Notes: generated by a model not told the origin, from the letters alone. 37,896 nucleotides of DNA from Candidatus Ozemibacter sp. (GCA_030446435.1 JASURT010000006.1:1-37896); one strand, 5' to 3'. Counted from the first letter of the stretch, positions 1-8,468 are shown. Numbers and translations: made by a program.

Positions 1-336
1 GTTTCGCCCGGAATCATAAAGAACCTTGCTCACCCCCAGAGATTCAGAAGTGCTGTCTATAACATCATCTGCCGACCCACCAGAATCTATCTTTCTGTGG
101 TTCCAGCTGGCGCGAAGATCAAGTTTGGGATCCCAATAGGCGCGGGTTTGCTTTAAGCGAGCTTTTTGAGATTGAACTGAACTTTCGGCGATTTTGATTT
201 GTGGATGATTCTCGATGCCGTATTCGAGACAGTCGGTCAAAGACCATTTTTTAACCCCTGCGTCTTGAGCGAATGCCAAAAAACCCATGCCAAAAAGAAA
301 AACGGTAAAAAGGCTGCCTGATCTGAAAAGTTTCAT
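1..336 (-). CDS. TolC-family outer-membrane efflux protein, N-terminal part
   Basis: The first 112 codons of a gene that continues beyond the left edge. The start is ATG at 336, preceded by a strong ribosome site (GGAGGGG, 4 nt away). Residues 1-23 form a signal peptide ending in FLAFA before QDAG. The mature part opens with WSLTDCLEYGIENHPQI and continues through a helical stretch (IAESSVQSQKARLKQTRAYW) followed by PKLDLRAS, the usual opening of TolC/OEP repeats: an entry helix, a long coiled helix and the first beta strand. TolC proteins form trimeric outer-membrane channels for efflux or type I secretion; which pump this one serves cannot be told because its neighbours lie outside the window. 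Family assignment is by pattern recognition of the N-terminus only. Confidence 0.8.
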   Translation of the reverse strand, partial: MKLFRSGSLFTVFLFGMGFLAFAQDAGVKKWSLTDCLEYGIENHPQIKIAESSVQSQKARLKQTRAYWDPKLDLRASWNHRKIDSGGSADDVIDSTSESLGVSKVLYDSGRN

Positions 337-357
337 TTTCCCCTCCGAGGGCTTTAG

Positions 358-384
358 TTTATACCGTTTCAGAATCTTCAGCAA
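358..384 (-). promoter_or_regulatory. candidate promoter of the TolC-family gene
   Basis: On the minus strand a -10 TATAAA (358-363) lies 15 bp after a weak -35 TTGCTG (379-384), placing the transcript start near 351, about 15 nt before the TolC ATG. The -10 is good; the spacer is short. Confidence 0.4.
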
Positions 385-465
385 TGAATCGAATGCTAAG
401 AAATCTTAAGCGACAAGAAGCAACAAAGGTGGCTGCCCAATTGGCCAGAGAAAAATGGCAAATAG

Positions 466-512
466 AAAACCGGCACTTCGACCTCTTATAAAGAGGCTCA
501 GTGACCGGTTTT
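466..512 (-). terminator. hairpin terminator after the 275-residue barrel gene
   Basis: A two-part stem just beyond the stop codon at 533: outer arms AAAACCGG (466-473) and CCGGTTTT (505-512) extended by CAC/GTG, inner arms CCTCTT (482-487) and AAGAGG (491-496). In the minus direction the outer arm ends in TTTT, so it fits a Rho-independent terminator; the symmetry would also work in the other direction. It separates the barrel gene from the TolC-family gene. Confidence 0.6.
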
Positions 513-532
513 ATTGATTTCTTATCAGCCCA

Positions 533-1360
533 TCAGAATCTGGCAAAAACTCCGAGAGTCGGACCACTGTAAGAAATTTCTGCATTGTCGTTATCGCTGT
601 CTAGGTCATATTTTACGCCGCGATAACCAAGATCTACGAACCATTCAGTATCTTGACTGTTCGGGTTGAGTTTAAGAGCAAGATTGATGCCGTAATCATG
701 GTGCAAAGCATCGTTTCCACCGGCATTCACGTTGATGTATTTTAGATAGCCACGAGCCCAGAGATTTTCTGAAAGCTGACCACCTGCGGCCACGCCAATG
801 TAAGGCACCGGAAAATCTTCGCTCCAGCTGTCTTCAAGATAAGAAAGACCTGATGTTCCGGCAACGCTAACTTCTGCAGAGCTGAATTTAACTCCAAAAA
901 GCCCATCAATATAGAAAGCCTCGAGTTTCTTGCCGTTTCTATCTTCTGAATCGGATCGGCCGAGATTATGAGCATAGGTTAGATCGAACCAGCTGTTTTC
1001 AATTTTGGCAGATGCCCCAACATTGTATGTATTGCCATCAAAGGTTACAGCCTTGTTGATTGTGCCGCTATGTTCGTTTTTCATGTAAGAAAGCTGCAAA
1101 ACGCTTTTTTCTGAAAGCACATGAGAAACTCTGAATCCGAATCTGTTTTCGTCATCGAAACTCGCTTCGGAATCAAGATCGAGCACCATGCCGTCGACGT
1201 TAAGGTTGCCATCGATGTTTGATTTCCAACCATAGATTTCTACAGATGTTACTTTGTTGAAATTCACCTGCGAATCATTGCCGTAGTATGATCTGTCCCA
1301 GGCAAAGACATTAACCGGAAGCAGTGCTGCCAGCCCAAGTGCCAATAAAATTTTGCGCAT
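533..1360 (-). CDS. small outer-membrane beta-barrel protein, function unknown
   Basis: 275 residues. Residues 1-20 are a signal peptide (MRKILLALGLAALLPVNVFA, then WDRSYYG). The rest alternates short polar and aromatic strands (for example VSVEIYGW, FGFRVSHVL, WFDLTYAHN, FVDLGYRGVKYDL) and ends in GVFARF; the terminal Phe is the typical signal for insertion by the BAM machinery. The length suggests about 8-10 strands. The start has a good ribosome site (AAGGAGA). It is flanked by terminators on both sides and so is probably monocistronic. I cannot assign it to a named porin family; a structural or lipid-modifying role is equally possible. Confidence 0.75.
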   Translation of the reverse strand: MRKILLALGLAALLPVNVFAWDRSYYGNDSQVNFNKVTSVEIYGWKSNIDGNLNVDGMVLDLDSEASFDDENRFGFRVSHVLSEKSVLQLSYMKNEHSGTINKAVTFDGNTYNVGASAKIENSWFDLTYAHNLGRSDSEDRNGKKLEAFYIDGLFGVKFSSAEVSVAGTSGLSYLEDSWSEDFPVPYIGVAAGGQLSENLWARGYLKYINVNAGGNDALHHDYGINLALKLNPNSQDTEWFVDLGYRGVKYDLDSDNDNAEISYSGPTLGVFARF

Positions 1361-1436
1361 AAAAATCTCCTTTTAAGAATGTGGGGCAAAGGTAATCACA
1401 AAACGAGCTTTCTTCAAGCGATTTTTTAAATTTTGC

Positions 1437-1470
1437 AAAAAAAAAACTCACCGGCACTTAAACCGATGAG
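1437..1470 (-). terminator. Rho-independent terminator of the HD-GYP gene
   Basis: Read on the minus strand, CTCATCGG (1463-1470), an 8-nt loop and CCGGTGAG (1447-1454) form an 8-bp stem with one G-T pair, followed at once by ten T residues (1437-1446). It lies 22 nt after the stop codon at 1493 and closes the long minus-strand gene run. Confidence 0.85.
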
Positions 1471-1492
1471 CTTTTTTAATTCGGAAACAAAC

Positions 1493-4400
1493 TTATAGCT
1501 GAAGCGGATATTGATCGGCAAGCGACATATCGAGAACTTCGCCTCTCAGCCAGGGAGGGCAGTTTTTCGAATTTCTCAATCGAATGAAGGCATCGACAAC
1601 TTTGGGGTCGAACTGACTGCCGGCGCATCTTACAATTTCATCTATGGCTTCCTGGAAAGTAAGAGGCTTTCGATAGGGACGATGGGATGTAATCGCGTCA
1701 AAAGAATCGGCAACACAGATTATTCTTGAACCCAACGGAATTTCATCTGCATTCAGGGCACTCGGATAACCGCGCCCATCATATCTTTCGTGATGATGCT
1801 TGATAATTTCACAAACATTTTTCAAAAATTCGATCGAATTCAGAATGCCGGCGCCAATATGAGGGTGTGACTTGATTGTTTCAAATTCTTCATCGGTAAG
1901 ACGACCGGGCTTAAGCAAAATCTGTTCAGAGATGCCGATTTTTCCGACGTCATGCAACAAAGAAGCATGTCTGATTGTATCAACTTCGGTTTTAGCAAGC
2001 CCCATTTCAAGGGCAATACCAACGCTTAAATCAGTAACCCGACGTGAATGACCGTGAGTATAGCTGTCTTTGGCGTCGATAGCCGCTGCCAATGATCTTA
2101 TGGTTTCAAGGTATACATTGAGAAGATTATGATAGAGTCGCGCATTTTCAATGGCAATAGAAGCCTGAGAAGCAAGAGTTTCAAGCAGATCGAGGTTTTC
2201 CGGGGTAAATGGGCCCTTTTTGGAAAGAACACGCTCGCAGTTGATAACCCCGACCAGATTGTCTTTGTTTACCAGAGGCGCTGAAATCAAGGTCAAATCT
2301 GTCTTTTTGCCAACTTTAGGCAGTTCTTTATAATCACTGCTTTTGCCGGTATGCTCTATTCTGATGGGCCGGCGATTTAAAGCAGCCTGACCGGCAACAC
2401 CGGTGCCGATGGGCAGACGTAATTCAGTAACTCCGTTGTCTTCAAAGCCACGATGAACTTCGACATACAGTTCCTGGTCGATATCATCGTAAAGCATCAG
2501 GGTTGCTCTGTCAGACTCGGTAATTCTCGTTGTCATATCGATAAAGTAATTAAGAACCGAATCAAGATCGAGCGACGAGTTGATGGCTTTGCCAAGTTCC
2601 TGGATCAGACTGAGTTCTGCGACCTGCATATCTGTTTTTTCGTGCAGACTCGCATTTGCGATCGCCTGAGAAATCTGACCGGAAATGCCGAGAAGAAGGT
2701 TAAGATCATCTTCAAAGAAAGCGTCTCCGGATCTTTTGTTATTAACATTCAGAACCCCAAGCAGCAACTGATTGTGCAAAATGGGAACAGAAAGAACTGA
2801 CCTGGTCTTGTAATCCATTCTGCCGTGGTGATTGGCGAATCTGACATCTTTCGAAATATCTTTAAGCAGAACCGGCTTTCGATGCTGAGCAACCCAGCCG
2901 GCAATACCTTCGCCTATCTTGACCTGAACCTGACCGACCATATCGCTTGGAAGACCGATTGCTGCGTCGAGAGTAAGCACCCTTGCAATTTCATCGTATG
3001 CCATCAGCGAGCAGTTTTCTACGTCCATTACTTCCTGGACCTGTTGCAGAATTGTGTCGAACAGCTTCGTGATATTAAGGGTTTTCGATACCGAATACCC
3101 AACTTTGTAAAGGGTTGAAAGATAATCGAGCTTTCGCTTGGAATCAAGGAAAAGCCTTTCGTTTTCAAAGTGCGAGGTAAAAATGCGGCCTATGGTGTTA
3201 AGAAGGTCCTGATCTGATTCGGTAACGGTTTCGCTGTCTTCGGTGTGATAGATGGCGAGAGTTCCGATAAACCTATCGTCTGACGAGCTAAGCGGCACAA
3301 TCAGCAAAGCCCGGGCAAACTGATCAAGAAATGAAATCTTGGCAATGGTATTGTCGCGCTGCACATCGGCGATCAGCAATGACTTCTTTTGCGAAGCAAC
3401 CCAACCATGATAGCCTTTTCCCATGCCGACAATCAGATTGTCGAGTTCTTCGGGCAGACCATGGCTGGCTTTCATTACCAATTCTTCGTTGTCGCTGTTG
3501 AAAAGCATCAAAGAAGCTGCGCTGCTGTCTAAGGCGTCACAGATTTCTTTTAGCAGCATGCAGTAACCATCGCGTTCAAGCGATCTGACTGACAGGCCTT
3601 CAGAGATGGCAAACAGTCGGGAAAGCTCTTTTAACTTTTCGTTTGAATTTGCCAGAAGTCTTGCATTCTCAAGAACCTTGGTAACCATCGAAGCCAGCGT
3701 ATTAAGCGATGCTACATCGTCTTTTGAAAAAGCATTTATTTCAGATGAATCGACGGCAATGACCCCGATCAGCTTTTCGCCGACGAGAAGAGGAACAGCC
3801 AGCTCAGAATATATAGTTTCCGGCGTCTCGATGTATCTGGGTTCGAGTAGAACGTTGGGTACGTTCAGGGTTTCTTTGTTGCGGGCAACCCAGCCGGTAA
3901 TACCCTGGCCAAAAGGCACTCGGATTTTTTTTACTTCCTGGGGGTATTTGCCGCGAGCAACCGCAACTTCAAGATAGTTTTTGCTGTCTTTTCGCAGCAA
4001 CAAAGCGCCACAGGTCGCGCCGGTAATTTCGATTGCGATGTCCATCAAAAACTCAAGCAGATTCTGAAATTCAAGACTTGAGTTAATTATATTAGAAGCT
4101 TCTTCAAGCACTGAAAGAATCTTTTCTTTGCGGGCCAGCGATTCTTTTTCAGAAGCCAGATCGATCATCTGCAGAAAGAAATTGTCAATAGATTCAACAG
4201 CGGCTTCAAGCTGTTCTTCGGTTATGGTCGGCAGTTTTTCACGGCCTTTATATTCGGCATCCGGTCGCAAAAATGGCCCCATCAAAACCGCACCAAACAG
4301 GTGACCTTTGTAATGAAGCTTCATCAAACGAACACAAGAGCCATCGGGGCGTTCGACAATATCACTGGTTGGATAATCGACAAACTCACTGGCATCGGGC

Positions 4401-4555
4401 AGACCCGAAAAAATATCTTCGAGTTTTCCAATGACAACTTCGCCACGATCGTTGAAAGGAACAATATTTAAACCGGTTAAACGACGAAAACGACCAAGAA
4501 AGCTTTTAAGGCTTTCCCGGTCACAGACTTCTTCTAAATAAATTTTTCTGACCAC
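1493..4555 (-). CDS. PocR-GAF(x4)-HD-GYP cyclic-di-GMP phosphodiesterase
   Basis: 1020 residues, no membrane segment, so cytoplasmic. Residues 10-105 resemble the PocR sensor domain (LTGLNIVPFNDRGE and a conserved GPF near 93-95). Four GAF domains follow at about 155-300, 310-465, 485-640 and 650-805, each with the core pattern of a G-x-G-x-x-G-W/Q turn and a VPL/VPI-x-G-x-LxGV strand pair. Residues 812-995 are an HD-GYP domain with H868-D869, HHERYDGRGYP (921-931) and the downstream D950-S-F-D. HD-GYP enzymes hydrolyse cyclic-di-GMP; metal ligands and the GYP loop look intact. The gene starts with GTG at 4555 without a strong ribosome site and is the last gene of the glnA-led run. The stimulus sensed by the GAF domains is unknown. 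Confidence 0.9.
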   Translation of the reverse strand: MVRKIYLEEVCDRESLKSFLGRFRRLTGLNIVPFNDRGEVVIGKLEDIFSGLPDASEFVDYPTSDIVERPDGSCVRLMKLHYKGHLFGAVLMGPFLRPDAEYKGREKLPTITEEQLEAAVESIDNFFLQMIDLASEKESLARKEKILSVLEEASNIINSSLEFQNLLEFLMDIAIEITGATCGALLLRKDSKNYLEVAVARGKYPQEVKKIRVPFGQGITGWVARNKETLNVPNVLLEPRYIETPETIYSELAVPLLVGEKLIGVIAVDSSEINAFSKDDVASLNTLASMVTKVLENARLLANSNEKLKELSRLFAISEGLSVRSLERDGYCMLLKEICDALDSSAASLMLFNSDNEELVMKASHGLPEELDNLIVGMGKGYHGWVASQKKSLLIADVQRDNTIAKISFLDQFARALLIVPLSSSDDRFIGTLAIYHTEDSETVTESDQDLLNTIGRIFTSHFENERLFLDSKRKLDYLSTLYKVGYSVSKTLNITKLFDTILQQVQEVMDVENCSLMAYDEIARVLTLDAAIGLPSDMVGQVQVKIGEGIAGWVAQHRKPVLLKDISKDVRFANHHGRMDYKTRSVLSVPILHNQLLLGVLNVNNKRSGDAFFEDDLNLLLGISGQISQAIANASLHEKTDMQVAELSLIQELGKAINSSLDLDSVLNYFIDMTTRITESDRATLMLYDDIDQELYVEVHRGFEDNGVTELRLPIGTGVAGQAALNRRPIRIEHTGKSSDYKELPKVGKKTDLTLISAPLVNKDNLVGVINCERVLSKKGPFTPENLDLLETLASQASIAIENARLYHNLLNVYLETIRSLAAAIDAKDSYTHGHSRRVTDLSVGIALEMGLAKTEVDTIRHASLLHDVGKIGISEQILLKPGRLTDEEFETIKSHPHIGAGILNSIEFLKNVCEIIKHHHERYDGRGYPSALNADEIPLGSRIICVADSFDAITSHRPYRKPLTFQEAIDEIVRCAGSQFDPKVVDAFIRLRNSKNCPPWLRGEVLDMSLADQYPLQL

Positions 4556-4606
4556 GGTGCTATAACTTTCCCATTACTAGATACTGCTTGATTAACTGAC
4601 GGTCAC

Positions 4607-4636
4607 AAAAAGCAAAGCTTCAGTAGTTTTACTGAA
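4607..4636 (-). terminator. weak hairpin across the stop codon of the glycogen-binding gene
   Basis: On the minus strand a perfect 7-bp stem TTCAGTA/TACTGAA (4619-4636, 4-nt loop) overlaps the stop codon at 4629-4631 and is followed by GCTTTGCTTTTT. The T-run is interrupted, so it may act as a partial terminator or attenuator that lowers expression of the HD-GYP gene rather than as a full stop. Confidence 0.35.
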
Positions 4637-5045
4637 CCTCAATAATGGAGTTTTTGCCTTCGTATTTGTTTTTTACGTTGTTATCTGATTTCGGGTCAAC
4701 AACCCAGTCGGTATCGTTTACGACGAACTGATATTCGTATTTACCCGGTTTCAGATTGAGAGTGCATTTCCAGATACCGTTTTCTTTTTTCATAGGATTG
4801 GCAGTCTTGTTCCAATCGTTGAAAGTACCGACCAGTGAAACCTTGGTGGCTTCAGGATCTTCAAGTTCAAATTCGACTTCAGATTCTTCACCGGTTGAAG
4901 CGTTATCTTCGGGTTTATCAAGCTTTTCAGCTTCTTCTTCCCACATTTCTTCTTCTTCGAAACTATGCTCGCGACCAATTATATATCCAATGCCAAATAC
5001 ACTGGCCATAATAAAAAGCTTCCATACGAATCTGAGAAATCTCAT
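4629..5045 (-). CDS. membrane-anchored glycogen-binding (CBM48/AMPK1-CBM) domain protein
   Basis: 138 residues. Residues 5-24 are one hydrophobic segment (VWKLFIMASVFGIGYIIG) that fits an uncleaved signal anchor. An acidic linker (about 28-55, EEEEMWEEE) leads to an E-set glycogen-binding fold at 57-137: VSLVGTFNDWN (69-79), NGIWKCTLNLKPGKYEYQF (89-107), and W114-VVDP. These are the hallmark positions of CBM48/AMPK1-CBM, including the aromatic residues that stack on glucan (W78, W92, Y105, W114). No catalytic domain is attached. The start has an excellent site (AGGAGG, 9 nt). It sits 26 bp after pcrA in the same direction. Similar short CBM48 proteins are known as hypothetical genes; a role in placing a glucan at the membrane is inference. 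Confidence 0.8.
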   Translation of the reverse strand: MRFLRFVWKLFIMASVFGIGYIIGREHSFEEEEMWEEEAEKLDKPEDNASTGEESEVEFELEDPEATKVSLVGTFNDWNKTANPMKKENGIWKCTLNLKPGKYEYQFVVNDTDWVVDPKSDNNVKNKYEGKNSIIEVQ

Positions 5046-5071
5046 TTGCCAAACCTCCTAATGCTTTTTCG

Positions 5072-7342
5072 CTATTTTATAACCTGAAGATTAGCATACT
5101 GCAACAGTAATGTTTTTCTTCCTTTTTTTTCGAAGCCGATGGTAACCCTGAAATCAGAAAGCGAAGCGCCTTCAGTGGACATTACCGTTCCATGTCCAAA
5201 AATATCGTGATTTACCCGAACTCCTGGTTTTAAATTTATCATGGTTCCGGCTTCAGTTCCAGTAGAATCGTCAAGTTCTTTTGCCTTCTTTCTTTCAGGT
5301 GCCCATTTAGCACCAGAATTGAAGGTGGGTCCTCTGCTAACGACCTTTGAGCTGATTGCACCGGGAATGGCGGAACGCGAGGTTGCAAAACCTTCGCGGG
5401 CCTGCGAAGATCTCGATGGTGTGATACTCGAACTACCCGCATACAGATGCATCGGCACCTCTGTAACGAAGCGAGATACAGGGTTCGCGCCCCAGCTTCC
5501 GAACATCATTCTGCGATTTGATGCCGTAAGAAAAAGACGCTCTTTTGCCCGGGTCATGCCGACATAAGCGAGTCGGCGCTCTTCTTCAAGCTCTTCAGGA
5601 GCATCTTTTGAAGAATGATGCGGAAAAATGCCTTCTTCCATGCCCATTAGAAACACAACCGGAAACTCAAGCCCTTTGGCATTGTGAAGCGTAAGCAGAT
5701 GAACCTTTTGCTGCTCTTCGTGAATGTCATCCTGGTCAGAATGAAGGGCGGCCGAAGCGAGGTATTCACTTAAAGTCAGGTTTGGGTTGTCTTCTTCCTG
5801 ATAGCGAATATCAGAAACCAGTGCCTGAACGTTGTTTTCTCGATCCTGGGCTGTTTCAGGGTCGTCTTTTTTCAAATAATCAATGTAATCAATATCTTCT
5901 ATGATCTTTTTGCAAAGCTGCGAAACCTTGAGATATTCAGAAGCTTCGAGAAAATCGATCATTTTGGTAAAAAATTTACCGACCTTTGAATTAGGATTCG
6001 CGCTGCCATCCGCTGCGATTCCTTCCCAGAGAGGGATTAGACCACCCTGACAGAGCTTGTCGATTGTGCCGGGGCCAATGCCTCGGCGGGGTGTGTTGAT
6101 AATCCTTTCAAGTGAAATACTGTCTTTCAGATTTTCGATTGCCCTTAAATAAGCAAGAATATCTTTAACCTCGCGGCGGTCAAAGAATTTGGTGCCGCCG
6201 GTCATTTCGTAAGGAATATTATACTTTTGCAAAACCTGTTCAATACTGCGGCTTAAGCTGTTCATACGAAAGAGAACTGCAAAATCAGAATAAGAAAACC
6301 CCTGATTCACCAGAGTCATGATGCGCCCCACAACCCATTCTGCCTCGTCACGATCATCTCTGGCACGGTTGAAGGTAAGCAGCTCGCCACCTGATTTGTC
6401 GGTCCAGAGTTTTTTCGGGTGTGCGCTGACGTTTCTCGCAATCACCTCTCCGGCTGCATCGAGAATGTTTTGTGTCGAGCGATAATTCTGCTCTAATTTT
6501 ACAACCTTCGCGCCATGAAAATCTTTTTCGAAGTCCTGAATATTACGAATGGTAGCGCCTCGCCAGCTATAAATAGACTGATCTTCATCACCGACAACAC
6601 AAAGATTTCTTGTTGCCGACGACATGAGTGAAACCAGCCGGTATTGCGCATGATTGGTATCCTGATATTCGTCTACCATGAAATATCGATACTGGTTCTG
6701 CAAGCGCTGAAGCAATTCAGGGTTATCTTTAAGCATCAGGTAAGCTTTAAAAATCAGGTCGTCGAAATCCATGGCCTGATTCTGCATCAGGGCGTTCTGA
6801 TAATCTTCGTATATACCTTGAACCTTTTCGCCAAGGCTGGTACTGCCACCGGCAAAGTTTCTATATTCCTGTGGGCCCACCAGTTCATTCTTGGCCTGGG
6901 AAATAAGATTAAGCACATTTTTAGCAGAAAGTTTTTTCGGGTCGACATTCTTACCTTTAAGCACCGACTTCATAAGCTTTTCAGAGTCAGAGGCGTCGTA
7001 AATGGTAAAACCGTCTTCAAATCCCGCGTGCTTGTGCCATTTGCGCAACAGCAGACAACAGAATGAGTGAAAGGTTGTCAAAGTGATTTTTTCAGCACCG
7101 GAAACCAGATTTTGAACCCGCTCGCGCATCTCGCGCGCCGCCTTGTTTGTAAAGGTTACGGCGAGAATGCTGTCTGGTGAAACACCACATTTTTCAACCA
7201 GATATGCGATTCTGACGGTGAGCATCTTTGTTTTGCCCGAACCGGCACCGGCAACAACAAGAAGAGGGCCTTCGGTAATTTCTACAGCCTGACGCTGTCT
7301 TTCGTTCAGTAAATTAAGGGTATTATCAATTGATTCAAACAC
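5072..7342 (-). CDS. pcrA: PcrA/UvrD-type ATP-dependent DNA helicase
   Basis: 756 residues, the usual length of PcrA. Superfamily 1A motifs are in order: Q motif LNERQRQAV (12-20), Walker A AGAGSGKT (31-38), motif Ia AVTFTNKAAREM (61-72), Walker B VDEYQDT (223-229), motif III GDEDQSIYSWRGA (251-263), motif IV QNYRS (285-289), motif V TLHNAKGLEFPVVF (551-564) and motif VI YVGMTRAKERL (593-603). The tail (705-755) has the PcrA Tudor-like fold (PGVRVNHDIFGHGTV). It unwinds DNA 3' to 5' in nucleotide excision repair, replication and removal of RNA polymerase or RecA. The start is GTG at 7342 with AGAGGA upstream, and it overlaps the stop of the Hint gene by 8 bp, which suggests coupled translation. 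No intein interrupts the protein. Confidence 0.95.
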   Translation of the reverse strand: MFESIDNTLNLLNERQRQAVEITEGPLLVVAGAGSGKTKMLTVRIAYLVEKCGVSPDSILAVTFTNKAAREMRERVQNLVSGAEKITLTTFHSFCCLLLRKWHKHAGFEDGFTIYDASDSEKLMKSVLKGKNVDPKKLSAKNVLNLISQAKNELVGPQEYRNFAGGSTSLGEKVQGIYEDYQNALMQNQAMDFDDLIFKAYLMLKDNPELLQRLQNQYRYFMVDEYQDTNHAQYRLVSLMSSATRNLCVVGDEDQSIYSWRGATIRNIQDFEKDFHGAKVVKLEQNYRSTQNILDAAGEVIARNVSAHPKKLWTDKSGGELLTFNRARDDRDEAEWVVGRIMTLVNQGFSYSDFAVLFRMNSLSRSIEQVLQKYNIPYEMTGGTKFFDRREVKDILAYLRAIENLKDSISLERIINTPRRGIGPGTIDKLCQGGLIPLWEGIAADGSANPNSKVGKFFTKMIDFLEASEYLKVSQLCKKIIEDIDYIDYLKKDDPETAQDRENNVQALVSDIRYQEEDNPNLTLSEYLASAALHSDQDDIHEEQQKVHLLTLHNAKGLEFPVVFLMGMEEGIFPHHSSKDAPEELEEERRLAYVGMTRAKERLFLTASNRRMMFGSWGANPVSRFVTEVPMHLYAGSSSITPSRSSQAREGFATSRSAIPGAISSKVVSRGPTFNSGAKWAPERKKAKELDDSTGTEAGTMINLKPGVRVNHDIFGHGTVMSTEGASLSDFRVTIGFEKKGRKTLLLQYANLQVIK

Positions 7343-8459
7343 TTGTGTTCCTCTGCAGGCTTTGTGAAAAGTCGTAACACATCACCACCCATTGTCCGAC
7401 AATGAAATTATGAAGGTTGTGGGTCTGCAGATTATACAAAGGCCCTTTGTATTCTTCCATTTCAACAGAAGCGACGGTATCTTCATCGATTACCCCTTTT
7501 CTGTTCAAGATCGGAACCAGCATGCCCGGCTTCAGATGAGAAGCAGGCAAGATGTAGAATGGCGATTTTCGGGTCAGCTGAATTTTCTTGACCACTTCAA
7601 GACTGTCAAGATGCGAAAGAGTTTTGACGAAAAGTTCGGCCTCGTCAAGGTCATCGCGGGTTATTTCGAGATACCACAAACCATGTTTGCCCTGTTTTCT
7701 CTTGAACTGGCGATGTTCTGCACGATTCGGATCAAGCGGGCTGGAAATCTGAATCAGATGCGAATATCGACCAGAGGTATCGGCACGCTCTGTGCCGCCA
7801 AACAAAACGAATTGAATAGAATTCGAAGTTGGATTACTGCTGTTTGAGAGCCTCATGGTTATATGAGGATGATCGATAAACATGTGCCAGTCGCGCAAAA
7901 GATCATGAGCGCGCGATGGGGTATCTATACTATTGAATAATTCACGGATCATGTCGTCAGAAAGCTCTGAGTCAGGTTGCCGCGAAGAAAAGGGCACGTT
8001 GGGCAAGCCATATTTGAACATGGAATACTTTTCCATGAAAGTGGCATTGGGTAGATTGGCGGTGGTTTCGATGATCCAGATTCGATCTATGATTTCCTGT
8101 TGATTGAACAGGTCCTGTTTCAAATTGTTCATCGCCAGAAGATCGCGCATCAGGTCAGGCGAAGTTCCGATGCGAAAGCCCAGAGATGATCTTTCGTGAA
8201 GATAAAGACTGTAATGTCTGACCAGCGGATTGATCCTGCCAAAGCAAAGTTGCTCAGGGGAGCAGCGAATCACTGCTCCCCGGGTTGTAGCAATTTTGCA
8301 CAAAGAGGTTTTGTGATCGTAGTTCACAAAAACATCTTTAACTCTGGTCAGGTTTACTTCACCCCAGCCAGAAGCCCCGGAGACAGCGCTTTCTTCTCTA
8401 ATCTCCGAGATTGCGGCATTTTTATCGCCGCAGAGAATTTTTGTATCGGCAGGAAACAT
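7335..8459 (-). CDS. free-standing Hint (intein-like) protein, splicing residues lost
   Basis: 374 residues. The first residues, MFPADTKILCGD, match an intein block A except that Met replaces Cys1. Block B is at 57-73 (TTRGAVIRCSPEQLCF), with Gln70 where the catalytic His is expected. Blocks F and G are at 338-361: YKGPLYNLQTHNLHNFIV, then GQWVVMC, where the normal His-Asn before the +1 residue is Val-Met while a Cys (361) remains. The middle (80-300) carries an insert with YSLYLHERSSLGFRIG and a later MEKYSMFKYGLP that I recall from inteins in PcrA/UvrD-type helicases. The start is fixed: TAG lies directly before the ATG in frame. The gene lies 23 bp after glnA and overlaps pcrA by 8 bp. Family recognition is strong; loss of splicing follows from the residues; function is unknown. 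Confidence 0.8.
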   Translation of the reverse strand: MFPADTKILCGDKNAAISEIREESAVSGASGWGEVNLTRVKDVFVNYDHKTSLCKIATTRGAVIRCSPEQLCFGRINPLVRHYSLYLHERSSLGFRIGTSPDLMRDLLAMNNLKQDLFNQQEIIDRIWIIETTANLPNATFMEKYSMFKYGLPNVPFSSRQPDSELSDDMIRELFNSIDTPSRAHDLLRDWHMFIDHPHITMRLSNSSNPTSNSIQFVLFGGTERADTSGRYSHLIQISSPLDPNRAEHRQFKRKQGKHGLWYLEITRDDLDEAELFVKTLSHLDSLEVVKKIQLTRKSPFYILPASHLKPGMLVPILNRKGVIDEDTVASVEMEEYKGPLYNLQTHNLHNFIVGQWVVMCYDFSQSLQRNTSV

Positions 8460-8468
8460 CTAAGGCAT
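8460..8468 (-). other. two-codon mini-ORF (Met-Pro-stop) abutting the Hint start
   Basis: The minus strand reads AAAGGAACG AATGCCTTAGATG. The ribosome-like AAAGGA is ideally spaced for the ATG at 8468, which opens a two-codon frame ended by TAG; the next base triplet is the ATG of the Hint gene, in the same frame. From AGGA to the Hint ATG the gap is about 13 nt, longer than usual, so ribosomes may start at the mini-ORF and restart at the Hint gene. It may also be chance. Confidence 0.35.

Noticed and set aside
5072-7342. An intein within PcrA
   Set aside because: All helicase motifs run without interruption and the length is normal, so only the separate Hint gene carries intein features.
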